In this document: piece after piece, positions 14,909 through 24,007 of the stretch
How the letters are laid out: every line of letters starts with the position of its first letter
Numbering within the stretch: the first letter of the stretch is position 1
DNA from: Gorillibacterium timonense
Lineage (GTDB): Bacteria > Bacillota > Bacilli > Paenibacillales > NBRC-103111
Direction: 5' to 3'
DNA: 64,000 bases
NCBI RefSeq assembly: GCF_001457415.1
Contig: NZ_LN881724.1
Span: 372,001-436,000 of the forward strand
Made by a program: the position numbers and the translations under genes
Notes under the pieces: generated by a model
What the model saw: the letters and a program-made list of their open reading frames with translations, nothing else
Told to the model about the DNA's origin: nothing
The model's database searches: none

Positions 14909-15820
14909 ATGCATATTTTGGGGATTGATTGTGGTTTATCCTATACAACTAATTCATCTGGCTTATGCCAGATCATAGATCAACAAACGAAAGTATTCCG
15001 TACCTTTTCAGATAAACTCAGTAAATTAGAAGTGCTGAACTTAGATGAAAAAGTTGATCTTATTTGTGTCGACGCTCCTCTATTGCCGAATACCTATCAA
15101 AATAAGAAAGTTGATGGAAATGTTATACGGGTAGTAGAAAAGCTCTTTACTTCAGGGAGTGTATTTCCTTCACGGTGCAAACCTGGTCATACGAATTCCA
15201 CGAAACTTTATGATGGATGCTCAGAAATGAAAGGTAATATGGGTTACGGATTACGTCGAGCGGGTGGGGAGGCAGTCGTTCAATTTATTGAATATCTGGG
15301 GAATAATAATGCTTTAAATATAAACACCTTGTTCCCCAAGGTCGAACATAGTACTAACTTTATAGAGACTTGCCCCAATGTCATACTTGGGATTCTTCTT
15401 AATGACGATGATTATCGTATAATGCCTCAAAAGGTAAAAAAAAGTAGGGATACTTTCGATCGCCTATATGATTTCTGTCAGAAAAATGTATTTCAAAAAC
15501 TCCAAAAATCCAGTACATTCCCACAACATCTAATATGGGAGAGTTTGAGTACAGAACGGGATCATGAAAAAAGGGCCGCACTCATATGTTCCTTGATTGG
15601 CATTCTCGTTTATAACGGACTTTATGTAGCAATCGGAGATGATGATACAGGCTATTTCTTTCTTCCACCAGTAGATAGTTGGGGGGATTGGGTAAAACAG
15701 GAATTGCAAGATAACTTGAAAAAGTATTGGATGAAAAAGGGGAATAACAACTCCATTATTATTTGGAGCAATGGAGTAAAATATACTCTACAACAGGGCG
15801 ATCATAGTCTACCTATTTGA
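14909..15820 (+). CDS. DUF429 family protein (RNase H-like nuclease fold)
   Basis: A 303-residue protein with DUF429 hallmarks in order: ILGIDCGLS at the N-terminus, VDLICVDAPL near residue 50, NFIETCPNVILGI, and the C-terminal DHEKRAALICSLIGILVYNG followed by a GDDDTGYFFLPP strand. The family is predicted to have an RNase H-like fold with acidic catalytic residues (here Asp7, Asp55, Glu and Asp residues later). It follows the HEPN gene by 79 bp. Several DUF429 proteins sit in mobile or defence loci, but I know of no proven target. It is the last gene before repeat copy 2. Confidence 0.7.
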   Translation: MHILGIDCGLSYTTNSSGLCQIIDQQTKVFRTFSDKLSKLEVLNLDEKVDLICVDAPLLPNTYQNKKVDGNVIRVVEKLFTSGSVFPSRCKPGHTNSTKLYDGCSEMKGNMGYGLRRAGGEAVVQFIEYLGNNNALNINTLFPKVEHSTNFIETCPNVILGILLNDDDYRIMPQKVKKSRDTFDRLYDFCQKNVFQKLQKSSTFPQHLIWESLSTERDHEKRAALICSLIGILVYNGLYVAIGDDDTGYFFLPPVDSWGDWVKQELQDNLKKYWMKKGNNNSIIIWSNGVKYTLQQGDHSLPI

Positions 15821-15848
15821 CCCAATCCCCATAAACTTAACCCTACAA

Positions 15849-16004
15849 TGTAGACTTGCATTAAAGTCTGCACTCCGCACTTAAAGTCTGCCACTGATGA
15901 CATAAAGTTTGCCAATGAGTCGGCGAATTTCAGGGATTCCCCCTGATTTTCGCTCGGCTTTTTTGTTGCTCTTTTTCCCAGGCATCCCTCACCCTAACGC
16001 CCCA
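15849..16004 (+). repeat. Long direct repeat, copy 2 (transposon-end-like)
   Basis: Same orientation as 10318-10473. The three 21-bp sub-repeats are better kept here (TTAAAGTCTGC, TTAAAGTCTGCC, ATAAAGTTTGCC). It also carries a terminator. With copy 1 it bounds 5.4 kb holding the CBASS, HEPN and DUF429 genes, so recombination between copies would remove exactly that cassette. Confidence 0.8.
15921..15966 (+). terminator. Terminator within repeat copy 2
   Basis: GCGAATTTCAGG pairs with CCTGATTTTCGC, ended by GGC and TTTTTT. It closes the DUF429 transcript. Confidence 0.8.
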
Positions 16005-16472
16005 AACCCCTTGATCTATCAGGTTTTTTCTCGATCTTTTACTCAATTAGTCTTCTCCTAAGTTCAGCACTTCCCCAACGATTTTCCTTAAGTCCATTGT
16101 TGCAATCATATGAACTAAATTTGAGAGAGTAATGGGTTGCACTCAAGCCTCCATCGGGTTGAGCTTGGCAAGCTAGCGTCGTTTGAGGATAACCGAGAAG
16201 GATTTGAGTTGTTTATGAACGACCACGCTTTTCAAGATATCCTTGTAGGCATGGGGGCACCCATTACTTGCTGAATCTTACTCATTACTTGGTTTAAGCA
16301 CCCTTTTTGTCATAAAATAAAGGGTGAGGGCATTCCTAAAAGGAAGTTGTTCTATGAGAGTTGAGAGAATATGTAAGTAAGGACATTAGAAATGTGATTG
16401 AAGAGACGAGGCAACGAACTCCAGGGATCATGAAATCTAAGGCGCTTATTTTTAGTATATAAATTTTCTAAA
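16005..16472. other. Gene-poor spacer with decayed coding traces
   Basis: No intact gene. Near 16190-16275 a frame reads EGFELFMNDHAFQDILVGMG, which looks protein-like but has no start and stops soon. It is probably the relic of a lost gene. Confidence 0.3.
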
Positions 16473-16811
16473 ATGTTAATGTACATTGGGAAATTAACAT
16501 TTATGCAATTTTTATTCCCAGCTTCTGTTAAAGGTGAATTAGTTAAGTTAATTGAACTTGGTCGTGCCCAAGTAATAAGTAGACAAAATGTTGCAGATGA
16601 GGGTAATAGTCACCATTTGGTGTACGATGAAATCGTGTCTCTACTCGAGTCAGTAATTGATGAACTATGCCGGGTAAAAAGAATCGGGGAGAAATTGTAT
16701 CCATCGCATATGCACGAGCTATGGAAATTCAAAAATGATTACGAAGTAAATTTTGAAGGTGAAAAATATTCCCGAGAGCTCGAAAATGAATTGAACTGGG
16801 AAATGGAATAA
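16473..16811 (+). CDS. Small protein, possibly truncated by a nonsense codon
   Basis: A 112-residue acidic protein, unrecognised (IELGRAQVISRQNV..., SLLESVIDELCRVKRIG). ATG 16503 is an alternative start; no strong ribosome binding site is seen for either. After the TAA at 16809-16811 the same frame stays open for 31 codons to TAG 16907 with protein-like content (TSLDDALEQWENNRG), suggesting that the original gene was 32 codons longer and has suffered a stop mutation. Confidence 0.4.
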   Translation: MLMYIGKLTFMQFLFPASVKGELVKLIELGRAQVISRQNVADEGNSHHLVYDEIVSLLESVIDELCRVKRIGEKLYPSHMHELWKFKNDYEVNFEGEKYSRELENELNWEME

Positions 16812-17310
16812 ACATCATTAGACGATGCTTTAGAACAGTGGGAGAACAATCGTGGGCACAGTCTATCTACGTATGATGAGAGTGATTATTATGATAGAGA
16901 TTTTTAGAAAGAGCAGACATCGATTTTGACTAAATCACCGTTAAAAAGTGAAACGAATGATCTCAAGTGATAGTAGAATCATCTCCCTTACCCCTTGTAT
17001 GGGAGGACTCCGGTTTGATTAGGGGACCAAGGGAAAAGACAAGGTTACTTTGGGGATTATCTTTTAACCGTGTAATGCCATAAACGTGAGCAGCAAATGG
17101 ACTGATGATACCAAAATCACTCAGGAAGTTAGCCTGGATTTCTACCTAACGCTCAATATTGATTGAGGTACGATTTTTTTGAAGTGGAATTATCATGCAA
17201 AGCTAATAATGGGTAAATTCTAAAATTGATTTATACAATAATCAACAAAAAAAGGGGATCTTGTCATAGTGTCGAATTAGTCCGAAGAACGATCGAAGTG
17301 AGGGAATCGC
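16812..17310. other. Spacer in the defence island
   Basis: Apart from the in-frame tail up to 16907 I see no gene. The segment is AT-rich with a few weak -10-like boxes before gene 17311. Confidence 0.35.
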
Positions 17311-18102
17311 ATGTGGACGGAATTGGCACAGTTCGTTAAGGCAAATTCAACCGAAACGCTCTTAATCACGATTATTGGTACCGTATTTGTATGGATGTAC
17401 AAGCTCTTCAATGGGATGATTGAACGAGAAAGGCAAGAACTTCAAGCCAGTCTCCAAATACGGCAAAAACTGCTGTTTAAGATCGAGCTAAGCATTGCTT
17501 CTGTTCTTCACGTAAACGACGAACCAAGTAAACAGCTATTGTTCGCTCTTTTTGGTGAATTCAGCCCATACCTGAATAAGATGCATCGGCAGATAATTCG
17601 AGACTATTACAAAACCCAAAATCCGATGATTCTAACATCGTTGCAAACATTAATTATCACGGACTTGGAGAAACTCCATAAGCAATCAGAAAAAGAGGCA
17701 GAGGAGAAAGAAGACAGTGCATGGCTCGTTTATCTTCAACGTCTGACTGCTCCATTTTGGCCTATTCTTTTATTGCTATTTATGATTTTAATCACTATGT
17801 TTTGTATTAACCTCTTCCAAAAGTGTTTATCCATCTGGGACTATATAGTAATCGTATTTTTCATTTTCTCAAGTCTATTATCTGTATTATGCTTTTGCGT
17901 ATTAATTCAAACGTTTTACAGGCGGGAAGTGGGTAAGCAGGGAGCGAAAAGATGGGGTGCGATGATTTTCTTTATTCTTTCCCCAACTATCCCATTTGTT
18001 TTCAAACAATTAGAATTATTTTCCGTTATCTTAGTTCTTCAACTAGTTGCAATGTGGTTTTTAAAAGTGGGCAAGCGACCGCCCCGAGTCATACAACCGT
18101 AG
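17311..18102 (+). CDS. Orphan multi-pass membrane protein
   Basis: A 263-residue protein. One N-terminal membrane segment (about 14-33, TLLITIIGTVFVWMYKLF), then a 110-residue charged helical domain probably in the cytoplasm (ERERQELQASLQIRQKLLFKIE...), then four or five hydrophobic helices at about 147-255 ending KVGKRPPRVIQP. No family recognised. ATG follows GAGGGAATC. It has its own terminator and stands between CBASS and the McrB-type system, so a role in defence is a guess by position only. Confidence 0.65.
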   Translation: MWTELAQFVKANSTETLLITIIGTVFVWMYKLFNGMIERERQELQASLQIRQKLLFKIELSIASVLHVNDEPSKQLLFALFGEFSPYLNKMHRQIIRDYYKTQNPMILTSLQTLIITDLEKLHKQSEKEAEEKEDSAWLVYLQRLTAPFWPILLLLFMILITMFCINLFQKCLSIWDYIVIVFFIFSSLLSVLCFCVLIQTFYRREVGKQGAKRWGAMIFFILSPTIPFVFKQLELFSVILVLQLVAMWFLKVGKRPPRVIQP

Positions 18103-18127
18103 TTAAGTGATCGATTCAGAGCCTAGT

Positions 18128-18156
18128 AGCTATCCACCTCATGGATAGCTTTTTTG
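18128..18156 (+). terminator. Rho-independent terminator after gene 17311
   Basis: AGCTATCC (18128-18135) and GGATAGCT (18143-18150) pair perfectly around 7 nt, followed by TTTTTT. Confidence 0.9.
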
Positions 18157-18265
18157 GTTATCCCCACCGGTTGCTCATTATTAAAGGATAATGGAATAAT
18201 CTGTCGAAGGACTTAACAACAGATCGCATCATTTGTATAATCATGCTTTCAAAAGGAGCTCCTTC

Positions 18266-20455
18266 ATGATCAAACAAGTTAGAAGCTGGTGGAAGGATAC
18301 GGAGATCCCCGATCTTATCGGCCGCAAAAAAGTTGACTTCTCGATATTTCGAGATGGGACGCATGTCCCGATTGAGTTTCATTCAGAATTCCTTGAAGCC
18401 AATCAGGGTAAATTACCTACAGTAGGTAAGACACACAAAGTCACTCTGTATTGTGATAATGAGGTGTTTGAGGCCAATCTGATTAATATCAACCAGGTGG
18501 CGGCGGGGAGAGAAGCCTTGCAGTTACGCTACAACTCAAATAATTCTTTCAAGGACTATCTAGCCCATACTTTTTCTCACTCTTACCAATACATAATGAA
18601 TCAGAGATTGTCCGATACATCTGGAGGAACCAAACAACAAATACTCGTTCCCGACGAGGAATCGGAGTACATCGAGTTCTACAAAACCGAAACACCTTAT
18701 GTATACAAGATGAAGCTTCTGCCATATCACTCAATCCCAAATGTCTGGTGGGTAAACCAAGGTTCTACTATGGAAGTAGAGCATGCTGAAGGCATCCTAT
18801 GGGCACCCCTAGCATCTTCGAATGGACGGGGCATGTACCACTGGGATACGATGGCAGAGGTAAAGAAGGGAGATATCGTTCTCCACTACGCTAATAAGGC
18901 TCTCCGATATGTCAGCTATGTAATCGAGCCTGCGATAATGGCAACTAAACCTGCTTCACTGGCATCATCAAACTGGGAAGAACAGGGGAGATTGGTTCGG
19001 ACCGAATATGTGGAGCTTGTCCCTTCAATACGGCTAGAGCAATTCAATCAACAGATATTGCAGCTCAACATTAATCAAGGACCGATTCATTCCGTAGGTG
19101 GAGTAAAACAGGGCTACTTGTTCCGTTTTACAAGAGAAGCGATACAGAATATTCAAGCCCTCACTCCATCTGTGAATTGGCCAGACTTCGCAATTCTCGA
19201 TGCCGAATACGATGTTGCAATATCTTCCACTGATCAAGAAACGGAGGTGATCCCCATTCTGCTTCCCACCGACAACCAAGTCTCCGCACACCTTCAACAT
19301 ATCAAAACCTACATTGTTCAGCGTGGTTTTTCCTTCCCCGAGCAGCTTATCGAGAATTTCTACTTGTCTTTGAAGACCAAGCCATTTGTCATTCTGGCGG
19401 GAATTTCGGGGACGGGGAAGACGCGGTTGGTGAAGCTGTTTGCGGAGGCAGTAGGGGCAGCGGAAGAGAACGGGCAGTACTCCCAAATTCCGGTCCGACC
19501 GGATTGGAGTGATCCGTCTGACCTGCTTGGCTATAAAGACCTGTCGGGCTTTTTCAAGCCGGGTCCCCTTACGAGAGTACTGGTCGAGGCAAGCAAGGAA
19601 GAGAATTGGCATAAGCCTTATTTTATCTGCCTGGATGAAATGAACCTGGCTCGTGTGGAGCATTATTTCAGTGACCTGCTCAGTATTCTGGAGACCCAGT
19701 CGTGGTGTGAGGAGACGATTCGGACCCAGCGCCTACTGACGGGAGCTTCTCTCGATAAACCGGAAGACCTCGAACGTTACGAGTCCTTATGCCTCCCGGA
19801 AAATGTCTTTCTCATCGGTACGGTCAACATGGACGAGACTACCCATCCGTTTAGCAAGAAAGTGCTGGACCGGGCTAACACGCTGGAGTTCAACACCATC
19901 GACTTGCTCCAATTCCCTGATCTCGAAGCGATAGGAATGGATCAAGTGGCTGCCCTTGAGGGATTGTCCCAACGGTTCCTTCGGGCGGATTACTTGCAGC
20001 TCATCGATGCCTACGCGTCCCATCAGGAACTGATCAAGCAAACCACCGATGAATTGGTGAAGATCAATGAGATCTTGGAGGAGATTCATGCCCATGTCGG
20101 CTTCCGAGTGCGGGATGCTGTCTGCTTCTATATGATCTATAACAAACGATTTGACCTAATGGAGCGGGATGCGGCTTTTGATTGGCAGCTCCTTCAAAAG
20201 ATTTTGCCTCGTGTCCAAGGGAGTCACTCTTCTGTTCGTCGAGTTCTGCTGCGCTTAATGGAGGTGGCTCTCGGGAAAAACAGCGGTTATTCTATAAAAA
20301 TGCCTTCTTTGATGGAGGACTCTTCTGAGCTTTATCGGAAGTGGAATGCTCAAGGGACGACTCTTACTGCGAAGTATCCCAACAGTGCACGCAAATTGGC
20401 CTTTATGCTCAGGAGGCTTGAGGAAGATGGATTCACTTCGTTCTGGCTTTCCTAA
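18266..20455 (+). CDS. McrB-like AAA+ NTPase with EVE-like reader domain
   Basis: A 729-residue type IV restriction ATPase/GTPase. Residues 1-130 are an uncharacterised N-terminal domain. About 160-290 looks like an EVE/PUA-type modified-base reader (VWWVNQGSTMEVEHAEGILWAP..., MYHWDTMAEVKKGDIVLHY). The McrB AAA+ core has Walker A GISGTGKT (Lys385), Walker B FICLDEMNLARVEHYF and sensor GTVNMDETTHPFSKKVLDRA. McrB motors translocate DNA next to modified sites and activate a partner nuclease. ATG 18266 is used because AAAAGGAG lies 8 bp before it. It overlaps the nuclease gene by 29 bp. Confidence 0.85.
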   Translation: MIKQVRSWWKDTEIPDLIGRKKVDFSIFRDGTHVPIEFHSEFLEANQGKLPTVGKTHKVTLYCDNEVFEANLININQVAAGREALQLRYNSNNSFKDYLAHTFSHSYQYIMNQRLSDTSGGTKQQILVPDEESEYIEFYKTETPYVYKMKLLPYHSIPNVWWVNQGSTMEVEHAEGILWAPLASSNGRGMYHWDTMAEVKKGDIVLHYANKALRYVSYVIEPAIMATKPASLASSNWEEQGRLVRTEYVELVPSIRLEQFNQQILQLNINQGPIHSVGGVKQGYLFRFTREAIQNIQALTPSVNWPDFAILDAEYDVAISSTDQETEVIPILLPTDNQVSAHLQHIKTYIVQRGFSFPEQLIENFYLSLKTKPFVILAGISGTGKTRLVKLFAEAVGAAEENGQYSQIPVRPDWSDPSDLLGYKDLSGFFKPGPLTRVLVEASKEENWHKPYFICLDEMNLARVEHYFSDLLSILETQSWCEETIRTQRLLTGASLDKPEDLERYESLCLPENVFLIGTVNMDETTHPFSKKVLDRANTLEFNTIDLLQFPDLEAIGMDQVAALEGLSQRFLRADYLQLIDAYASHQELIKQTTDELVKINEILEEIHAHVGFRVRDAVCFYMIYNKRFDLMERDAAFDWQLLQKILPRVQGSHSSVRRVLLRLMEVALGKNSGYSIKMPSLMEDSSELYRKWNAQGTTLTAKYPNSARKLAFMLRRLEEDGFTSFWLS

Positions 20456-22850
20456 TGTCACCGCCGAATTGCTTCGTGTTGAAACGGAGCTTTTTACTCT
20501 CTATATCAAAGGCCCTCCCTACCATCCCACAACGGAGACCTTCCAGCTTCACCGGACAGAGGATCATTCATGGGTTCCCTCACAGCTTCAAATCTATTCA
20601 GCAGAAGAGGTGGGAGCAGCACGAATTAAAGTGTTTTCTCCACTAGAGGATAATGTGGTGGAATGGAAGCTCGGAGAGCCTGTGTTCCCTTGCTTTTATG
20701 AAACCCAATCCTACGAGTTTGTCATTCTCAAAAAGGATGATAAGCCCTTATCTTTTTACCATGAAAGTGTCTTGTTAAGGCAGGCTGTGAAGCCACTAGG
20801 GGATTCGGTTCTCTCCGGCGTTTTGTCCTTTGGCAATGAAGTGGGTCTTACCGAATGGGAGATTCGTCGCGAGGGGCGGACGTTGCTTCGGGTGGAGATG
20901 GAGATTTTCCCATCCAAGATGGACTACAAGAAGGATTATCAGCTGATCTTGGCGGAGGTTAATGAGCAAATCTATAACTTGGCGTTCGATTTCCTTCGTC
21001 GTACCTATCAAATGACGGGGTTGCGAGAAACCACTCATCAAAGCTTGACGGAGTTTTACTCCATCCTACAACACGTCTTTCGTCAACTAATGGAGGCTGT
21101 TGAACGCATCAAGGGAGCTCCTCATCATAAGCTTCTCCATGAACAGCGACTTCTGGATGCTAGCCGAGTCAAAAAGGCAGGAAGAGCCAACATTCGAGAG
21201 CTAGCTAAACATCCGGAGCGGTTGTATGAAGATCCGAGGAATGGCTTCTTAACCCTGGGGGATAAGCGCTATTCCGCCACTCAGCTGATTGAGAATCGTA
21301 AGCGAATTTCGTTCGATACAGCAGAGAACCGGTTTGTCCGCTGGATGCTAGAAAGGATCGTGGAGAAGCTTAGGAAGCTACAGGCCAATAGGAAAGGGCA
21401 AAAGAAACGTACCCCAGATCCTTTGCTCGATAAGAGAATAGATTGGATGATCCATCAGGTGGGGAGAGTCCTAAAGGAAGACTTCCTACGGGAAGTTGGT
21501 CCCATGAAGCATATGTCGGTGAGTCTGGTTCTACAGATGGCACCAGGGTACCGGGAGATTTACCGCAGCTATCTTATGCTCACGAAGGGACTTTCCATCC
21601 AGAGCGATTTGCTCAGGCTCTCCATGAAAGATGTCGCTACATTGTATGAGTACTGGTGCTTCCTAAAGCTCAATCAACTGATGAGCCAGAAATACAAGCT
21701 GGTGAAGCAGGATATCATCAAGGTGAATCGGCAGGGGATCTTTGTCACTCTGGATACTCATAGATCCGTGAAAATGGAATATGAGCATCCTACAAGTGGA
21801 GAAACCTTTTTCCTTCATTACAATACTCTACCGGACCCAGGGCGATTGCCTACTTTGGGCCAGAAGCCAGACAATGTTCTCACCCTCCGTAAAAAGGATG
21901 CAGGCAAGATTAAGGAATACAACTATGTGTTTGACGCGAAGTATCGGATAAACCCCGCCTATGAAGGTAGCCCCTATGCGGGAAATTTTCATCAGCCAGG
22001 ACCTACAGAGGAAGACATTAACACGATGCACCGATACCGGGATGCAATCGTCTATCAAGCGAAAGAGTCAGGCGACTTCGAGCGAAGCATGTTCGGGGCT
22101 TATGTATTGTTCCCTTATCATGATGAGGAGCGTTACAAGAGCCATCGTTTCTACAAGAGTATCGAGTTGATTAATATTGGGGCATTCCCGTTCCTGCCCA
22201 ACTCGACGAAGCTTGTGGAGGCCTTCTTGGATGAGATCATTCAGGACAGTCCAGAGAAAGCTTATGAGCGCTCCACTCGTCCAACGGGAACGAAAGAGTA
22301 CTTTGTGGACAAGTTCTCTGGGAAGAATATGCTGGTTGGCTCGGTTCGAGGCCCTGAGCAGGTGAAGACGGCACTCGAGCACTCTTTTTACCACATGCCG
22401 TTGAAAAATTTGTCAGATACGAAGCTGCTTACTCAACTTGAATATGTGGCGATGTGTCAGTCCCGCTCCAAGTTTGGAAGCTCAGACAAGTCAGGCATTC
22501 ATTGGTTTGGGAAGATCGCAGACTGGAAGGTGGTTCGGCGCAGAGAAATCACCGAAGTACCCTGTCGTCGTGGCAAAGAAGATATCTTGTACGTGAAGTT
22601 CTCCATTGCTTCTTGGCAGCAACGAAAACCACCTATTGCTCTTGGTGACAATTGGATTTATAAGGTTCTGTTCACGACCAAATACATCTTTGATCGAGCG
22701 TTGGAGCTCGCGGAGCTTCGCCTGGAGACAGATGAAGATCTGCGAGAGTGGCGGGAGAAGCGCAGACGAGGACCGGTTAAAGTGAAATTGGATCATGAAT
22801 ATGTAGATTTAAGTAACGTCACGGGTGTTCAACCCTATTCAAGAGAATAA
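20427..22850 (+). CDS. McrC-like DUF2357 / PD-(D/E)XK nuclease subunit
   Basis: An 807-residue partner of the McrB-like protein. The N-terminal half is DUF2357-like. The nuclease core shows VFDAKY (Asp503, Lys505), the D-x-K end of a PD-(D/E)XK motif, then DINTMHRYRDAIVYQ. The C-terminal part (about 650-807) is an added domain of unknown type. Similar two-gene systems (LlaJI-type) cut DNA near recognised or modified sites. ATG 20427 is preceded by GAGGAAG and lies 29 bp inside mcrB; a longer frame from 20346 has no site. Confidence 0.75.
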   Translation: MDSLRSGFPNVTAELLRVETELFTLYIKGPPYHPTTETFQLHRTEDHSWVPSQLQIYSAEEVGAARIKVFSPLEDNVVEWKLGEPVFPCFYETQSYEFVILKKDDKPLSFYHESVLLRQAVKPLGDSVLSGVLSFGNEVGLTEWEIRREGRTLLRVEMEIFPSKMDYKKDYQLILAEVNEQIYNLAFDFLRRTYQMTGLRETTHQSLTEFYSILQHVFRQLMEAVERIKGAPHHKLLHEQRLLDASRVKKAGRANIRELAKHPERLYEDPRNGFLTLGDKRYSATQLIENRKRISFDTAENRFVRWMLERIVEKLRKLQANRKGQKKRTPDPLLDKRIDWMIHQVGRVLKEDFLREVGPMKHMSVSLVLQMAPGYREIYRSYLMLTKGLSIQSDLLRLSMKDVATLYEYWCFLKLNQLMSQKYKLVKQDIIKVNRQGIFVTLDTHRSVKMEYEHPTSGETFFLHYNTLPDPGRLPTLGQKPDNVLTLRKKDAGKIKEYNYVFDAKYRINPAYEGSPYAGNFHQPGPTEEDINTMHRYRDAIVYQAKESGDFERSMFGAYVLFPYHDEERYKSHRFYKSIELINIGAFPFLPNSTKLVEAFLDEIIQDSPEKAYERSTRPTGTKEYFVDKFSGKNMLVGSVRGPEQVKTALEHSFYHMPLKNLSDTKLLTQLEYVAMCQSRSKFGSSDKSGIHWFGKIADWKVVRRREITEVPCRRGKEDILYVKFSIASWQQRKPPIALGDNWIYKVLFTTKYIFDRALELAELRLETDEDLREWREKRRRGPVKVKLDHEYVDLSNVTGVQPYSRE

Positions 22851-22876
22851 GTCAAATGCTACTGGAGGCCCATCCC

Positions 22877-23752
22877 ATGTCCTTTTTCACCCGATGGAGA
22901 AAGAAAAAAGAACACCCATCCACGCGCCCGAGCTTCGCTCCCTTGTCCCCGGAACATGCAGCCTACCTTCGCAATCTGGTGCAACGAGCCGGAGAGGTTG
23001 ACCCGACCCGGGAGGTGTTCGGTTCCGCCAAGCATCAGTACCAGTTGAATCCGGTCCTCCCGTTGGATGAGGTGAGGAAATATGAAGAGCGCCATCAAGT
23101 CCAACTGCCGGAGGAGTATGTCTTCTTCCTGACCCAGGTGGGCAATGGCGGAGCGGGTCCTTATTATGGGATCTATTCGCTGGAGAGGACGGGGAGCAAT
23201 GAGGAATACACGAGGTTGTGCGGGCAGCCGGCCTGGATCAACGAGGCGATGACCAAGGATAGCTGGGCCGAGAAAATGAATCTCATGGAAGATGCAGATG
23301 ACGATACCTATGATCGTTTGCATGATGAGATTTTTGGCGGCTTCAATCTCATTGGCACTCAGGGCTGCACCTATGACAACCTGCTGATGAACACCGGCTC
23401 CTGGAAGGGAATGATGGTGTACATCGATTGGAACCTGGAGCCCGAGTACGGTCCCTTTTTCACCGGAATGAGCTTCCTGGACTGGTATGAGAGCTTCTTT
23501 CAGGAATTGATAGCGGGCCATCGATTGAGTTCGTATGGGTACGTCCGACTGGGGTCAGACGAAGAGCTGATCACAGCGTACCGAGAAGTAGCGCAAGAGG
23601 AGCAAGATTCGATCCTCCGCAGCTTCTTCCGGTTCAATACGGTTCGGACGGAGACCCTCCAATTTCTGAAAGGGATCGAGGACGAGCGGCATGAGGAGCG
23701 GCGGAAAAATTTGCTGGAGCATTTCGAGAAACAGATGGCGGGGAAGGGATAA
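22877..23752 (+). CDS. SMI1/KNR4 (SUKH) family protein
   Basis: A 291-residue protein with the SUKH fold at about residues 50-200: LDEVRKYEERHQVQLPEEYVFFLTQVGNGGAGPYYGIYSLE, then GCTYDNLLMNTGSWKG. SUKH proteins are often immunity proteins against nuclease toxins, or regulators. ATG 22877 follows GGAGG. The start is 26 bp after the nuclease gene, so co-transcription is likely and a protective role is possible. No toxin gene lies beside it. Confidence 0.75.
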   Translation: MSFFTRWRKKKEHPSTRPSFAPLSPEHAAYLRNLVQRAGEVDPTREVFGSAKHQYQLNPVLPLDEVRKYEERHQVQLPEEYVFFLTQVGNGGAGPYYGIYSLERTGSNEEYTRLCGQPAWINEAMTKDSWAEKMNLMEDADDDTYDRLHDEIFGGFNLIGTQGCTYDNLLMNTGSWKGMMVYIDWNLEPEYGPFFTGMSFLDWYESFFQELIAGHRLSSYGYVRLGSDEELITAYREVAQEEQDSILRSFFRFNTVRTETLQFLKGIEDERHEERRKNLLEHFEKQMAGKG

Positions 23753-23857
23753 GCACCCTCACAGGAAGTATGGTACCGATATGAACACCCCCGTTCATTC
23801 CGTCCATGTGGCATCGGCTCGGTCATAACCTATCTATCCTTGCATGTTCCTCTCACG

Positions 23858-23895
23858 AAGAGATGATGGCTTCAATCATCATCTCTTTTTCTTTT
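23858..23895 (+). terminator. Terminator closing the restriction operon
   Basis: AAGAGATGATG (23858-23868) pairs with CATCATCTCTT (23877-23887), then TTTCTTTT. It marks the end of the defence island. Confidence 0.85.
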
Positions 23896-24007
23896 GCAGA
23901 AGAAAGGGCAATCCTGATACAAATAGGGAAAACCTGATATTTTGCAACCGCTCTCTATGCTATGGTGAACGCATAGGAAGGAAATATGAGTGCAGAGGGA
24001 TGGGGCT

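Noticed and set aside
10318..16004. A complete IS21 or Tn7-like transposon
   Set aside because: Both end-like sequences point the same way and no transposase gene lies between them.
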